This document shows positions 1-10,833 of a DNA stretch of 64,000 bases, one piece after another. The notes beneath the pieces were generated by a model. The model did not search any database. It saw nothing but the letters and a program-made list of their open reading frames with translations, and had not been told where the DNA came from. Within the stretch, counting starts at the first letter, position 1. Every line of letters begins with the position of its first letter. Location of the stretch: assembly GCF_018310535.1 (NCBI RefSeq), contig NZ_CP074102.1:3410001-3474000 (forward strand). The letters are read 5' to 3'. Source of the DNA: Streptomyces mirabilis (lineage in GTDB: Bacteria > Actinomycetota > Actinomycetes > Streptomycetales > Streptomycetaceae). The translations under genes and the position numbers were made by a program.

Positions 1-308
1 TGCGCGAGTTCGTGGACGCGGTGGTGCGGGTGGCCCAGGGGGGTACCGCGCTGGACCCGGAAGTGGTCGCGCAGCTGCTCGGGCGCAGTCGTAAGCAGGA
101 CGTACTGGCCGGGCTCACCCCGCGGGAGCGGGAGGTCCTAGGACTTATGGCCGAGGGACGCACCAACTCGGCGATCGCGCGGCAGCTCGTGGTGAGTGAC
201 GGGGCGGTCGAGAAGCACGTCAGCAATATCTTCCTGAAACTCGGGCTTTCCCCGAGCGACGGCGATCACCGGCGTGTTCTCGCGGTCCTCACCTATCTGA
301 ACTCCTGA
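1..308 (+). CDS. LuxR/NarL-family response regulator, C-terminal part (5' end outside window)
   Basis: The reading frame is open from the left edge and ends with TGA at 306-308. The visible segment holds the end of the receiver-domain linker followed by a complete LuxR-type helix-turn-helix: LTPREREVLGLMAEG, then NSAIARQLVVSDGAVEKHVSNIFLK cut here by the usual recognition-helix pattern (key residues T, V, E, K, H, V, N). This is the DNA-binding output domain of NarL/FixJ response regulators, which act with a sensor histidine kinase. The receiver domain with its phospho-acceptor Asp, and any kinase gene, must lie to the left. A GTG at position 12 is internal, not a start. The family call is firm; target genes are unknown. 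Confidence 0.9.
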   Translation, partial: REFVDAVVRVAQGGTALDPEVVAQLLGRSRKQDVLAGLTPREREVLGLMAEGRTNSAIARQLVVSDGAVEKHVSNIFLKLGLSPSDGDHRRVLAVLTYLNS

Positions 309-612
309 GGGGCTGACACTGGGTCAGCCGAACGGAATCGCCCTCGAAGGACACTCGAAGGACAGGGGCGCCCGACACGGCACCAGAGCGGCGCGAGACC
401 GGCACGAGAACCAAAGGATGAGGTAGAAGCGTCTTCCAGAGGAGCGTCGGGGGCGAGTAAGTCATGACAAGTCAGGGCGTCGAACCGTCTCAAAATGGTG
501 TCCATCATGCGAACAGCCGAGGGAAGGCGACCCTTACAGACGTAGGGTTGGTCCTGGGAAGGCCTGCGGGAAGGCCGTTCCCAGACAGCCGCCTCGAAGG
601 AGGTCCAGTTAA
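309..612. other. Intergenic leader between response regulator and korA
   Basis: About 300 bases with no convincing gene. It must carry the korAB promoter, but I see no clear -35/-10 pair. Its 3' end holds an AAGGAGGTCC ribosome-binding site (597-606) placed 7 bases before the GTG of korA. Confidence 0.6.
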
Positions 613-2536
<1,924 letters not shown>

Positions 2537-2544
<8 letters not shown>

Positions 2545-3616
2545 GACGACCACAGGAAGCGCGGACACGATCGAGGCGCTCACTCTGGTGCCCAAGGCCG
2601 AGGCCAGGCAGTCCATGAAGGACTTCAAGTCCGATCAGGAAGTGCGCTGGTGCCCCGGTTGCGGTGACTACGCGGTCCTGGCCGCCGTGCAGGGCTTCAT
2701 GCCCGAGCTCGGCCTCGCCAAGGAGAACATCGTCTTCGTGTCGGGCATCGGCTGCTCGTCCCGCTTCCCGTACTACATGAACACGTACGGCATGCACTCC
2801 ATCCACGGCCGCGCGCCCGCCATCGCGACGGGGCTCGCCTCCAGCAGGCGGGACCTGAGTGTGTGGGTGGTGACCGGTGACGGGGATGCCCTCTCCATCG
2901 GCGGCAACCATCTGATCCACGCGCTGCGCCGCAACGTGAACCTGAAGATCCTGCTGTTCAACAACCGGATCTACGGCCTCACCAAGGGGCAGTACTCGCC
3001 GACCTCCGAGGTCGGCAAGATCACCAAGTCGACGCCGATGGGCTCGCTGGACGCGCCCTTCAACCCGGTGTCCCTGGCCATCGGCGCGGAGGCGTCCTTC
3101 GTGGCCCGGACCGTGGACTCCGACCGCAAGCACCTCACCGACGTACTGCGGCAGGCCGCCGCCCACCCGGGCACGGCGCTGGTGGAGATCTACCAGAACT
3201 GCAACATCTTCAACGACGGCGCTTTCGAGGTCCTCAAGGACAAGCAGCAGGCCGAAGAGGCGGTGATCCGCCTCGAACACGGGCAGCAGATCCGCTTCGG
3301 CGCGGACCGCGCCAAGGGTGTCGTACGTGATCAGCTGACCGGTGACCTGAAGGTCGTCGCCGTCACCCCGGAGAACGAGGCACAGATCCTGGTCCACGAC
3401 GCCCACTCCGCGTCCCCGACCACGGCCTTCGCGCTCTCCCGGCTGGCCGACCCGGACACCCTGCACCACACCCCGATCGGCGTCCTGCGCTCCGTGGAGC
3501 GGCCGGTCTACGACACCCAGATGGCCGACCAGCTCGACACCGCCATCGAACAGAACGGCAAGGGCGACCTCGCGACGCTCCTCGCGGGCGGGGACACCTG
3601 GACGGTCGTCGGCTGA
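2537..3616 (+). CDS. korB: 2-oxoacid (2-oxoglutarate):ferredoxin oxidoreductase beta subunit
   Basis: TPP-binding and iron-sulphur subunit that pairs with KorA. The 359-residue protein has an N-terminal CPGCG motif (about 39-43) that supplies cluster cysteines, the thiamine-diphosphate signature beginning GDGDA (about 114) and NNRIYGLTKGQ further on, and a C-terminal domain typical of KorB/PorB. The ATG at 2537 lies inside the end of korA and is preceded by AAGGAGG (2524-2530), so the two are translated as a coupled pair in the cytoplasm. Together they provide a ferredoxin-linked step at the 2-oxoglutarate node of the TCA cycle, alongside the NAD-dependent dehydrogenase expected elsewhere. 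The length is normal for the family. Confidence 0.93.
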
Positions 3617-3631
3617 GCGAGCCGACCGTTC

Positions 3632-3691
3632 GAGGCGTTCTTGGAGGCGTTCTTGGAGGCGTTCTTCGAGGCGTTCTTCGAGGCGTTCAAG
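3632..3691 (+). repeat. Five 12-bp tandem repeats after korB
   Basis: Five consecutive 12-base units, consensus GAGGCGTTCTTS, at 3632-3643, 3644-3655, 3656-3667, 3668-3679 and 3680-3691; the last is diverged (ends AAG). They begin 16 bases after the korB stop and reach the 3' end of the convergent HxlR gene. The run is not part of either protein except for the last few bases. Confidence 0.9.
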
Positions 3692-4106
3692 AAGTTCCAG
3701 GGGCCCGGGTGGCTGACGCCCGGGCCTCGTCGTACGCGTGGCGGGACTTCTCGACGTCGTCCATCCGGTCCTTGGTCCAGACGGCCAGCGCGCGCACCTG
3801 CTCGGCGGCCTCGCGGCCCAGTTCCGTGAGCGAGTAGTCGACGCGGGGCGGGATCACGGGCTTCGCGTCACGGTGGACGAGACCGTCGCGCTCCAGGGTC
3901 TGGAGAGTCTGGGTGAGCATCTTCTCGCTGACCCGGCCGATCGCCCGGCGCAGCTCACTGAAGCGGTAGGGACGGTCGAGAAGCTCGATCAGCACGAGCA
4001 CGCCCCAGCGGCTGGTGACGTGCTCCAGGACGAGGCGGTACGGGCACATCGCCTCGCCGGTGTCGTACTTGGAGACGGCCGCGGGCGCTTTTGCACTTAC
4101 TCCCAT
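3687..4106 (-). CDS. HxlR-family winged-helix transcriptional regulator
   Basis: A 139-residue regulator with the HxlR core: CPYRLVLEHVTSRWGVLVLIELL, then RFSELRRAIGRVSEKMLTQTL (key residues F, S, E, L, I, S, K, M, L, T) and a beta-wing RDGLVHRDAKPVIPPRVDYSLTE. Cys21 in the conserved N-terminal position is where quinone/hypochlorite-sensing relatives (HypR, QorR, YodB type) sense electrophiles. It is divergent from an NmrA-like reductase, and a partial palindrome lies in the 90-base gap, the usual arrangement for a repressor of its neighbour. The ATG at 4106 has no strong Shine-Dalgarno. Ligand unknown; quinone or aldehyde stress is a reasonable guess from the neighbour. Confidence 0.9.
   Translation of the reverse strand: MGVSAKAPAAVSKYDTGEAMCPYRLVLEHVTSRWGVLVLIELLDRPYRFSELRRAIGRVSEKMLTQTLQTLERDGLVHRDAKPVIPPRVDYSLTELGREAAEQVRALAVWTKDRMDDVEKSRHAYDEARASATRAPGTS
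3702..3726. terminator. GC-rich hairpin at the korB/HxlR convergence
   Basis: GGCCCGGG (3702-3709) pairs perfectly with CCCGGGCC (3719-3726) around a 9-base loop. It lies inside the last codons of the HxlR gene and about 90 bases past korB. A T-tract is absent, as is common in Streptomyces, so terminator function is likely rather than certain. Confidence 0.55.
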
Positions 4107-4110
4107 GCCA

Positions 4111-4133
4111 GTACCTTACTTCAAAGTGGGTAC
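4111..4133. promoter_or_regulatory. Candidate HxlR-family operator between the divergent genes
   Basis: GTACC (4111-4115) and GGTAC (4129-4133) form an interrupted inverted repeat enclosing ACTT-CA-AAGT, within the 90-base divergent promoter region. It starts 5 bases upstream of the HxlR start codon. HxlR proteins usually bind imperfect palindromes containing TAC/GTA and ACTT-like half-sites in such gaps. Inference from symmetry and position only. Confidence 0.5.
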
Positions 4134-4196
4134 TTTCGCAGAGTTAGCGCACCTCCTAGGGTTAGTGACAGACCCAACCCCACAAGGAGCTAAGTC

Positions 4197-5051
4197 ATGA
4201 GCATCGTCGTCACCGGAGCCACCGGACACCTCGGCCGCCACGTCATCGAGGGGCTGCTGGAGAAGGTTCCGGCCGACCAGATCACCGCCGTCGTCCGCGA
4301 CGCGGAGAAGGCCGCCGACTTCGCGGCCCGCGGTGTGAAGATCGCGGTCGCCAACTACAACGAGCCCGAGACCTTCGGAACCCTCTTCACCGCCGGCGAC
4401 AAGGTGCTGCTCATCTCCGGCAACGAGTTCGACAAGGGCCGCGTGGCCCAGCACCAGGTCGTCCTGGACGCCGCCAAGGCCGCCGGGGTCGCGCTCTTCG
4501 CGTACACCAGCGCCCCGGGCACCCTCACCGCCGCCCTCGCCGACGACCACAAGGGCACCGAGAAGGCGATCCTGGAGTCGGGTGTGCCCTACGCCCTGCT
4601 GCGCAACGGCTGGTACAACGAGAACTACACCGAGAACCTCGCCCCGGTTCTCGAGTACGGCGCCGTCACCCAGGCCGCCGGCGACGGCAAGGTCGCCTCC
4701 GCCACCCGCGCCGACTACGCGGCCGCCGCCGTGGCCGTACTGACCGGCGAGGGCCACGAGAACAAGACGTACGAGCTGAGCGGCGACACCGCGTGGAGCT
4801 TCGCCGAGTACGCCGCCCTGGTGGCCGAGCAGTCCGGCAAGGAGATCGTCTACAACGCCGTCTCCGTCGAGGCGCTCACCGGCATCCTGACCGGCGCCGG
4901 ACTGCCCGGCCCCCTCGCCGCGATCCTGGCGGGCGTCGACGCGTCCATCGAGAAGGGCGAGCTCGCGGGCACCAGCGGTGACCTGTCCCGGTTGACCGGC
5001 CGCCCGACCACGCCGGTCGCCGAGTCGATCGCGGCGGCGCTGAAGGGCTGA
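4197..5051 (+). CDS. NmrA-like NAD(P)H-binding reductase (QorB-type quinone oxidoreductase)
   Basis: A 284-residue atypical short-chain dehydrogenase. The N-terminus carries the Rossmann motif VTGATGHLGRHV (GxxGxxG, residues 5-16), and the family motif LLRNGWYNENY sits near residue 140, as in QorB/TMR reductases that reduce quinones with NADPH. The classical SDR YxxxK active site is not evident, as expected for this subgroup. ATG 4197 follows AAGGAG (4184-4189). Divergence from the HxlR regulator suggests induction by quinone or electrophile stress under that repressor. The length is normal for NmrA-like proteins. The exact substrate is not readable from sequence. Confidence 0.88.
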   Translation: MSIVVTGATGHLGRHVIEGLLEKVPADQITAVVRDAEKAADFAARGVKIAVANYNEPETFGTLFTAGDKVLLISGNEFDKGRVAQHQVVLDAAKAAGVALFAYTSAPGTLTAALADDHKGTEKAILESGVPYALLRNGWYNENYTENLAPVLEYGAVTQAAGDGKVASATRADYAAAAVAVLTGEGHENKTYELSGDTAWSFAEYAALVAEQSGKEIVYNAVSVEALTGILTGAGLPGPLAAILAGVDASIEKGELAGTSGDLSRLTGRPTTPVAESIAAALKG

Positions 5052-5085
5052 CTCCCCCTCGGGCCCCGGCACCGTCGCCACCCGC

Positions 5086-5135
5086 ACCCCCGCCTGTCAT
5101 GACCGTATAGCGATACGGGCATGACAGGCGGGGGT
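5086..5135. terminator. 50-bp near-perfect palindrome, strong terminator hairpin
   Basis: The sequence from ACCCCCGCCTGTCATG to its mirror CATGACAGGCGGGGGT folds into an arm of about 23 pairs with one mismatch around a 4-base loop (centre near 5110). It follows the reductase stop by 35 bases. Because it contains an ATG that is in frame with the next gene, it also argues that this gene starts further downstream. Confidence 0.8.
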
Positions 5136-5192
5136 GCTCGGCGCTACCTTCTTGGAGGCTGCGCGGGAGCAGCTGTGCGAGAGGGAGGGCCG

Positions 5193-6239
5193 GTGGCCGT
5201 GCAGCAGGCGAAGAATTCGATGGGTGCGACCGGCTCCATGGGTTCCGGTGGCCCCGTCGGCTCGACGGGTCCCCAGATATCCAAGGCCGAGCAGCGCATC
5301 GGGCTCTTGAACGGCTTCGCCGCGTACGGCATGTGGGGGCTCGTTCCCCTCTTCTGGCCGCTGTTGAAGCCGGCCGGGGCCCTGGAGATCCTCGCCCACC
5401 GGATGGTGTGGTCCCTCGCCGTGGTCGGCGTCGCCCTGCTGGTGATGCGGCGCTGGGCCTGGCTCGGCGAGCTGCTGCGACAGCCGCGCAAGCTGGCGCT
5501 GATCAGCGTCGCGGCGGCCGTGATCACGATCAACTGGGGCGTCTACATCTGGGCCGTGAACAGCGAGCACGTCGTCGAGGCATCCCTCGGCTACTTCATC
5601 AACCCGCTCGTCACCATCGCCATGGGCGTCCTGCTGCTGAAGGAACGGCTGCGCCCCGTGCAGTGGGCGGCGGTCGGTGTCGGCTTCTCCGCGGTGCTCG
5701 TCCTCACCATCGGGTACGGCCGGCCACCGTGGATCTCCCTCACCCTCGCCTTCTCCTTCGCCACGTACGGGCTGGTGAAGAAGAAGGTCAACCTCGGCGG
5801 GATCGAGTCCCTCGCCGCCGAGACGGCGATCCAGTTCCTGCCCGCGCTCGCCTATCTGCTGTGGCTGGGTTCGAGCGGGGGCGCGACCTTCGGCACGGAG
5901 GGTGCGGGGCATGCGACGTTGCTCGCGGCGACGGGCGTGGTGACCGCGCTTCCGCTGGTCTGTTTCGGCGCGGCCGCGATACGGGTGCCGTTGTCCACAC
6001 TGGGGCTGTTGCAGTACCTCGCCCCGGTGTTCCAGTTCCTGCTCGGCATCCTCTACTTCCACGAGGCCATGCCGCTGGAGCGGTGGGCCGGGTTCGCGCT
6101 GGTCTGGCTCGCGCTGTCGCTGCTCACCTTCGACGCGCTGCGGACCGCGCGGCGGGCGGCTCGGGCACTCAAGGCCGGGGCCGCCGGGGGTGCCGTTGCC
6201 GGCGTGCGGAGTGCCGCCGCCGTGGACGCCAAGTCGTAG
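5193..6239 (+). CDS. rarD: RarD-type EamA/DMT-superfamily permease
   Basis: Polytopic inner-membrane transporter of the drug/metabolite superfamily, RarD subfamily. About ten hydrophobic helices are visible, from GLLNGFAAYGMWGLVPLFW through the two EamA repeats (PAGALEILAHRMVWSL; ITINWGVYIWAV; SLGYFINPLVTIAMGVLLLKERL; LGLLQYLAPVFQFLLGILYF). RarD proteins are named for a chloramphenicol-sensitivity locus, but their substrate is not established. I prefer GTG 5193, preceded by GAGGGAGGG (5181-5189); the in-frame ATG at 5121 lies inside the terminator hairpin. A Gly/Ser/Met-rich stretch of about 25 residues precedes helix 1. This start gives 348 residues. The gene stands alone. Confidence 0.87.
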   Translation: MAVQQAKNSMGATGSMGSGGPVGSTGPQISKAEQRIGLLNGFAAYGMWGLVPLFWPLLKPAGALEILAHRMVWSLAVVGVALLVMRRWAWLGELLRQPRKLALISVAAAVITINWGVYIWAVNSEHVVEASLGYFINPLVTIAMGVLLLKERLRPVQWAAVGVGFSAVLVLTIGYGRPPWISLTLAFSFATYGLVKKKVNLGGIESLAAETAIQFLPALAYLLWLGSSGGATFGTEGAGHATLLAATGVVTALPLVCFGAAAIRVPLSTLGLLQYLAPVFQFLLGILYFHEAMPLERWAGFALVWLALSLLTFDALRTARRAARALKAGAAGGAVAGVRSAAAVDAKS

Positions 6240-6363
6240 AGGGTTTCGCCCCCGCCGTCCCTACCCCGCACCCCTGGAAGCCTCGGGTGTCCGGGGGCCG
6301 GTGTTCGAGGTCAGGTGTTCGAGGGGCACGCGAATCCGTTGCACGCTCGGTCGCGCAACCACT

Positions 6364-6834
6364 ATGAGTAGCTGCATGACGCCTACGCCCGTGCACTGGA
6401 AGCTGGTCATCGACGCCACCGACCCGCACGCCCAAGCCGACTTCTGGGCCGCCGCCCTCGGTTACGAGGTCGAGGACAACAGCGCGCTCGTCGAACGACT
6501 GCTGGGCCTCGGTGCCCTGCCGGCCGAGGCCGCCGTCGACTTCCACGGCCGCCCGGCCTTCCGGGACCTGATCGCCGTACGGCATCCGGACGACCCGTAC
6601 GACAAGGAGCGCGGCATCGGGCTCGGGCGGCGCCTGCTCTTCCAGCGCGCCCCTGAGCCGAAGACCGTCAAGAACCGGCTCCATCTCGACCTGCACCCGG
6701 GCGAGGGCCGACGCGCGGACGAGGTCGCCCGGCTGGAGGGGCTGGGCGCGGACGTGCTGCGGCACGTGAAGGAACCGGCCGGCGAGTGGGTGGTGATGGC
6801 CGACCCGGAGGGGAACGAGTTCTGCGTGCAGTGA
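6364..6834 (+). CDS. VOC-superfamily (glyoxalase-like) protein
   Basis: A small cytosolic protein of about 156 residues with the glyoxalase-like fold: an N-terminal strand-helix WKLVIDATDPHAQADFWAAALGYEVE, a central region, and a C-terminal strand ending MADPEGNEFCVQ, the hallmark end of this group. RLHLDLHP supplies one conserved His of the metal/substrate site. These single-domain VOC proteins are widespread in Streptomyces and mostly uncharacterised; some are resistance or isomerase enzymes. ATG 6364 or ATG 6376 could be the start; neither has a good ribosome-binding site, and the upstream open frame is not protein-like. Function is not assigned. Confidence 0.82.
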   Translation: MSSCMTPTPVHWKLVIDATDPHAQADFWAAALGYEVEDNSALVERLLGLGALPAEAAVDFHGRPAFRDLIAVRHPDDPYDKERGIGLGRRLLFQRAPEPKTVKNRLHLDLHPGEGRRADEVARLEGLGADVLRHVKEPAGEWVVMADPEGNEFCVQ

Positions 6835-7911
<1,077 letters not shown>

Positions 7912-7929
7912 GGCTCCAGGACTCCCTGG

Positions 7930-7972
7930 GGGCTCTTAGGGGGCTCCCAGAGGGCTCTTAGGGGGCTCCCAG
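7930..7972 (+). repeat. 22-bp direct repeat downstream of aminopeptidase
   Basis: Two copies (7930-7950 and 7952-7972) of GGGCTCTTA followed by GGGGG and CTCCCAG, period 22. The second copy contributes an arm to the adjacent hairpin. Confidence 0.8.
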
Positions 7973-7989
7973 GGGCCCCCAAGGGAGCC
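7964..7989. terminator. Terminator-like hairpin between convergent genes
   Basis: GGCTCCC (7964-7970) pairs with GGGAGCC (7983-7989); the loop itself contains GGGG/CCCC. It lies between the aminopeptidase stop (7911) and the end of the convergent TPR gene (8021), so it may serve both. Confidence 0.55.
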
Positions 7990-8020
7990 TTCCCTGCGGG
8001 GCCTCGTCCTCCCAGCCCTC

Positions 8021-9268
8021 CTAGGGCGTGTACGGGTTGTCCGCCAGGGAGCGGGCCCGGGCCCGGTCCGCGAGGCGGGTCATGCGGGTGCGGGCCGAGT
8101 CGAGCTGTTCGAGGTCGTCGGCGGCGGGGCCGCCGTCGGCCACGAGTTCGGTCCACAGCGTGATCAGGTCCTGCCCCAGGTTCAGTCCCTGCACGGGGTC
8201 GCGGACGGCGCGCCAGGCCGCGGCGGCGCTCTGTACGTTGCCGTACGCGGCGTCGGGGTCCTGGTGCCGCCTGCGGACCCGGGCGAGGTCGAGGGAGAGG
8301 TGGAACGCCCGGAGCGGGTCACCGGCCAAGTAGGCGATGTACGAGGTCAGCTCACGCAGCCGCAGCACCTCCGGGTGCTCGGGGCCCAGCGACCGCGCCG
8401 CGTCCGCGCCGACCCGCTCCGCCATCACCGTGGCCTCTTCGATCCGGCCCATCTTCACGGCGTCGTTGATCCGCGCCACGGGCTCCACGAGGAACGCCGC
8501 TCCCTCCGTCTCCTGAACCGGTGCCAGCACCGACTCGGCGACGGCGTCGAAGCCGCGCGCGGGAGTGGGCTTCGGTTCCGGCTCCGGCTCGGGGTCCATG
8601 AGGGACATGGCCTCCATCGCGGGGGCCGGACGCTCAGGAGTCAGCCCCACGGGCGGCGGGCCGAACTCGCCCGTCGGAGCCACCGCGACGCCGGGCGTGG
8701 CGTCCCGCGTCGGCTCCGGCAGCGCCCGCAGCACATGCGTCGCCGCGGCCCCGGGCAGGGGCTGAGGCTCCGACACCGGCATCGGCTGCGACACCGGCTG
8801 AGGCTCCGACACCGGCTCCTCCACGGCCCGCACCACGTGCGTCGCGCTGTCCCGCGGCGGAACCGGAGGCACCTGCGGCGGCGCGGGTGGAGCCGCGGGC
8901 ATCGCGGGAGGGGATTCCTGCACCCCGGGCACCTCGGCCGGCGGCCCCACCCGTACCGGCTCGCCCGTGTACCGGCTCGACCCGTCCCCGTACACCTCCA
9001 GCGGTACGACGAAGCCGATCCGTTCGTCGTGGACGGTGGCTAGGACGGAGTGACCGACCGCGAGGGCGAGTCCGTGGAGGTGGTTCAGGACGGCGGCCTG
9101 GACGGTCTCGCCGGGCACGACGACGACCGGCACACCGCCGACCGTGGCGGCGCCCCCGCTTTCCCCCGAGGGCATGGGGACCCACACCTCCAGCGGGCCG
9201 GCACCGGGGCCGACCGCCGAGCGCTGCCGCTTGGATTCCCGCTTCTGTTCGCGGCTGAGTCGAGACAT
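8021..9268 (-). CDS. Tetratricopeptide-repeat-like protein with Pro-rich linker, function unknown
   Basis: A 415-residue cytosolic protein in three parts. A basic head (MSRLSREQKRESKRQR) leads into a small domain (about residues 20-95, ETVQAAVLNHLHGLALAVGHSV). A long linker (about 95-260) is rich in Pro, Glu and Val with repeated VSEPQP-type units and two THVxRAxxEP copies. The C-terminal helical domain (about 265-415) has TPR-like periodicity (MGRIEEATVMAERVGADAARSLGPEHPEVLRLRELTSYIAYLAGDPLRA). ATG 9268 has GAGGGA upstream; an in-frame upstream start at 9340 is unlikely. Divergent from a small degenerate P-loop protein 198 bases away, which may be a partner. No catalytic motif seen; a scaffold role is a guess. 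Confidence 0.75.
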   Translation of the reverse strand: MSRLSREQKRESKRQRSAVGPGAGPLEVWVPMPSGESGGAATVGGVPVVVVPGETVQAAVLNHLHGLALAVGHSVLATVHDERIGFVVPLEVYGDGSSRYTGEPVRVGPPAEVPGVQESPPAMPAAPPAPPQVPPVPPRDSATHVVRAVEEPVSEPQPVSQPMPVSEPQPLPGAAATHVLRALPEPTRDATPGVAVAPTGEFGPPPVGLTPERPAPAMEAMSLMDPEPEPEPKPTPARGFDAVAESVLAPVQETEGAAFLVEPVARINDAVKMGRIEEATVMAERVGADAARSLGPEHPEVLRLRELTSYIAYLAGDPLRAFHLSLDLARVRRRHQDPDAAYGNVQSAAAAWRAVRDPVQGLNLGQDLITLWTELVADGGPAADDLEQLDSARTRMTRLADRARARSLADNPYTP

Positions 9269-9466
9269 CGCTTCCCTCACTCGGGTCGTACTTCCATGCG
9301 TCGACCTTGCCTCAAGATCCGGTCGGGTACATACAGTCAAGTCTCTCGGCTCACCACCGCTGCATGCGTCACTACGACGTCACAGGCTCGTAAGAGTGGC
9401 CGACAGCAAGGATGACGGTCGGTGACGACCGATGACTGACAACGGACGGCCGAGGAGAGTGGTCAG

Positions 9467-10018
9467 GTGATGCAGGGGAGCACGCGGCAGGGGACGGAGG
9501 GGCCCGAAATCTGGCTCCGCGGGCCGGTCGCCGACACGGTGGAACCCACTCGGTGGCCCGAACCCGCCGGGAGCGAACCGGGCCACCTCGCCGTCGGCCC
9601 ACGACGGTTCGCCTGGGTCGCGACGCACGGCGGGGCCGGCACCACCACACTCGCCGCGGTCTTCGGCGGCCATGACGCCGGGCGGAACTGGCCCCGGCCC
9701 GACCAGGGAGAACCGGGGTCGGTGCTCCTCGTCGGACGTACGCACGCGGTGGGACTGGACGCCGTCTCGCACACCCTGGACACCTTCCGCCGGGGCGAGG
9801 CGCCCCCAGGGCTCGACCTCGACGCCGTGGTGCTGGTCGCGGACGCGCCCGGACGGCTGCCCCGCCCACTCGCCCAACGCGTCAAGGTGATCGATTCGAT
9901 GATCGACGTGTATCAGGTGCCGTGGATCCCGGCGTGGCGCATCGGTGACCTCGCCTCGCCGCCGCCCCGCGAAACGGCGCCGCTGGCCCGCCTGACGGGC
10001 GCCGCGCGTCTGCTCTGA
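9467..10018 (+). CDS. Conserved hypothetical with degenerate P-loop (DUF6668-like)
   Basis: A 183-residue protein. Around residue 55 it has WVATHGGAGTTTLAAVFGG, which looks like the Walker-A loop of ParA/MinD-type ATPases except that Thr replaces the invariant Lys. Later segments, SVLLVGRTHAVGLDAVSHTL and LDAVVLVADAPGRLPRPLAQRVKVID, resemble the alternating strands and helices of a Rossmann-like P-loop fold. The C-terminus IPAWRIGD is typical of proteins I recall as DUF6668 in Streptomyces, an attribution made from memory. Start GTG 9467 (or ATG 9470) follows GAGGAGAG. Probably not an active ATPase by the canonical mechanism. Divergent from the TPR-like gene. Confidence 0.7.
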   Translation: MMQGSTRQGTEGPEIWLRGPVADTVEPTRWPEPAGSEPGHLAVGPRRFAWVATHGGAGTTTLAAVFGGHDAGRNWPRPDQGEPGSVLLVGRTHAVGLDAVSHTLDTFRRGEAPPGLDLDAVVLVADAPGRLPRPLAQRVKVIDSMIDVYQVPWIPAWRIGDLASPPPRETAPLARLTGAARLL

Positions 10019-10105
10019 CCCCCGAGAAGACCCCCGGCGGCCTGCGGCAGGCAGCCAACGGCAGGCGGCAGGCATCCCCCATCCCCGTATCGCAGGATGG
10101 ACGTC

Positions 10106-10136
10106 GCATGCGCATGCATATATTGTGCACGCATGC
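10106..10136. promoter_or_regulatory. GCATGC-rich symmetrical element upstream of FMN reductase
   Basis: A perfect 12-base palindrome GCATGCGCATGC (10106-10117), then ATATATTGTGCAC, then a third GCATGC (10131-10136). The A/T-rich TATATT core could be part of a promoter, being one of few such patches here. It lies 53-83 bases before the start codon. Candidate operator; regulator unknown. Confidence 0.45.
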
Positions 10137-10188
10137 AGTTGTGGTCGTGGTGCTCCACGACCCGTCGCACACGCACCCTGGGGGACCC

Positions 10189-10830
10189 ATGAGCCGTCAT
10201 TTCCTGTTCCTGCTGGGCAGCAGCCGCCCCGACGGCAACACCGAGCTGCTGGCCCGCCGGGCCGCCGAACAGTTGCCCGCGGATGTCGAGCAGCGCTGGC
10301 TGAGCCTCGCCGAGCACCCGCTGCCCGACTTCGTGGACCTGCGGCGCGACAGCGACCACGTGCACCCGGCCGCCGGGAGCAACCCGGCCCTGCTGCTCGA
10401 CGCGACCCTGGCGGCCACCGACATCGTGATCGCCTCACCGCTGTACTGGTACTCGGTGTCCGGCCTCACCAAGCGCTACCTGGACTACTGGTCGGGCTGG
10501 CTGCGCACCCCCGGCGTCGACTTCAAGGCCAGGATGGCCGGGCGCACCCTCTGGGGCGTCACCGCGCTGGCGCACGAGGAGGAAGAGGTCGCCGACCCGC
10601 TGATCGGCACTCTCGACCACTCGGCCGCGTACCTGGGCATGCGTTTCGGCGGGGTCCTGCTCGGCAACGGCAGCAAGCCCGGTGACGTACTGGAGGACAC
10701 GGCCGCGCTGGCGCGTGCGAAGACGTTCTTCGCACGGGAGGCACCGCTCGCCCGCTACCCCTACGAGACGCACGACACCGACGACAGGCGCGAGAGGCGC
10801 GAAACGCAGGGCGTGGCAGCCGCGCGCTAG
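10189..10830 (+). CDS. NADPH-dependent FMN reductase / flavodoxin-like oxidoreductase
   Basis: A 213-residue flavoprotein of the NADPH-dependent FMN reductase superfamily. The N-terminal phosphate loop LLGSSRPDGNTELLARRAAE (residues 6-25) binds FMN phosphate, and SPLYWYSVSGLTKRYLDYWSGW (about 85) matches the conserved P-x-Y-W-x-x-P/S-G-x-x-K region that contacts the isoalloxazine ring. Such enzymes reduce quinones, azo dyes, chromate or free flavin. ATG 10189 is preceded by GGGGGAC. The last 20 residues are charged and low-complexity. An unusual palindromic element just upstream suggests dedicated regulation. It ends 3 bases from the convergent ABC permease. Confidence 0.85.
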   Translation: MSRHFLFLLGSSRPDGNTELLARRAAEQLPADVEQRWLSLAEHPLPDFVDLRRDSDHVHPAAGSNPALLLDATLAATDIVIASPLYWYSVSGLTKRYLDYWSGWLRTPGVDFKARMAGRTLWGVTALAHEEEEVADPLIGTLDHSAAYLGMRFGGVLLGNGSKPGDVLEDTAALARAKTFFAREAPLARYPYETHDTDDRRERRETQGVAAAR

Positions 10831-10833
10831 CAG

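Noticed and set aside
5121..5192. Upstream ATG start for the RarD-type permease
   Set aside because: The ATG lies inside a 50-bp terminator palindrome, and GTG 5193 has a clear ribosome-binding site.
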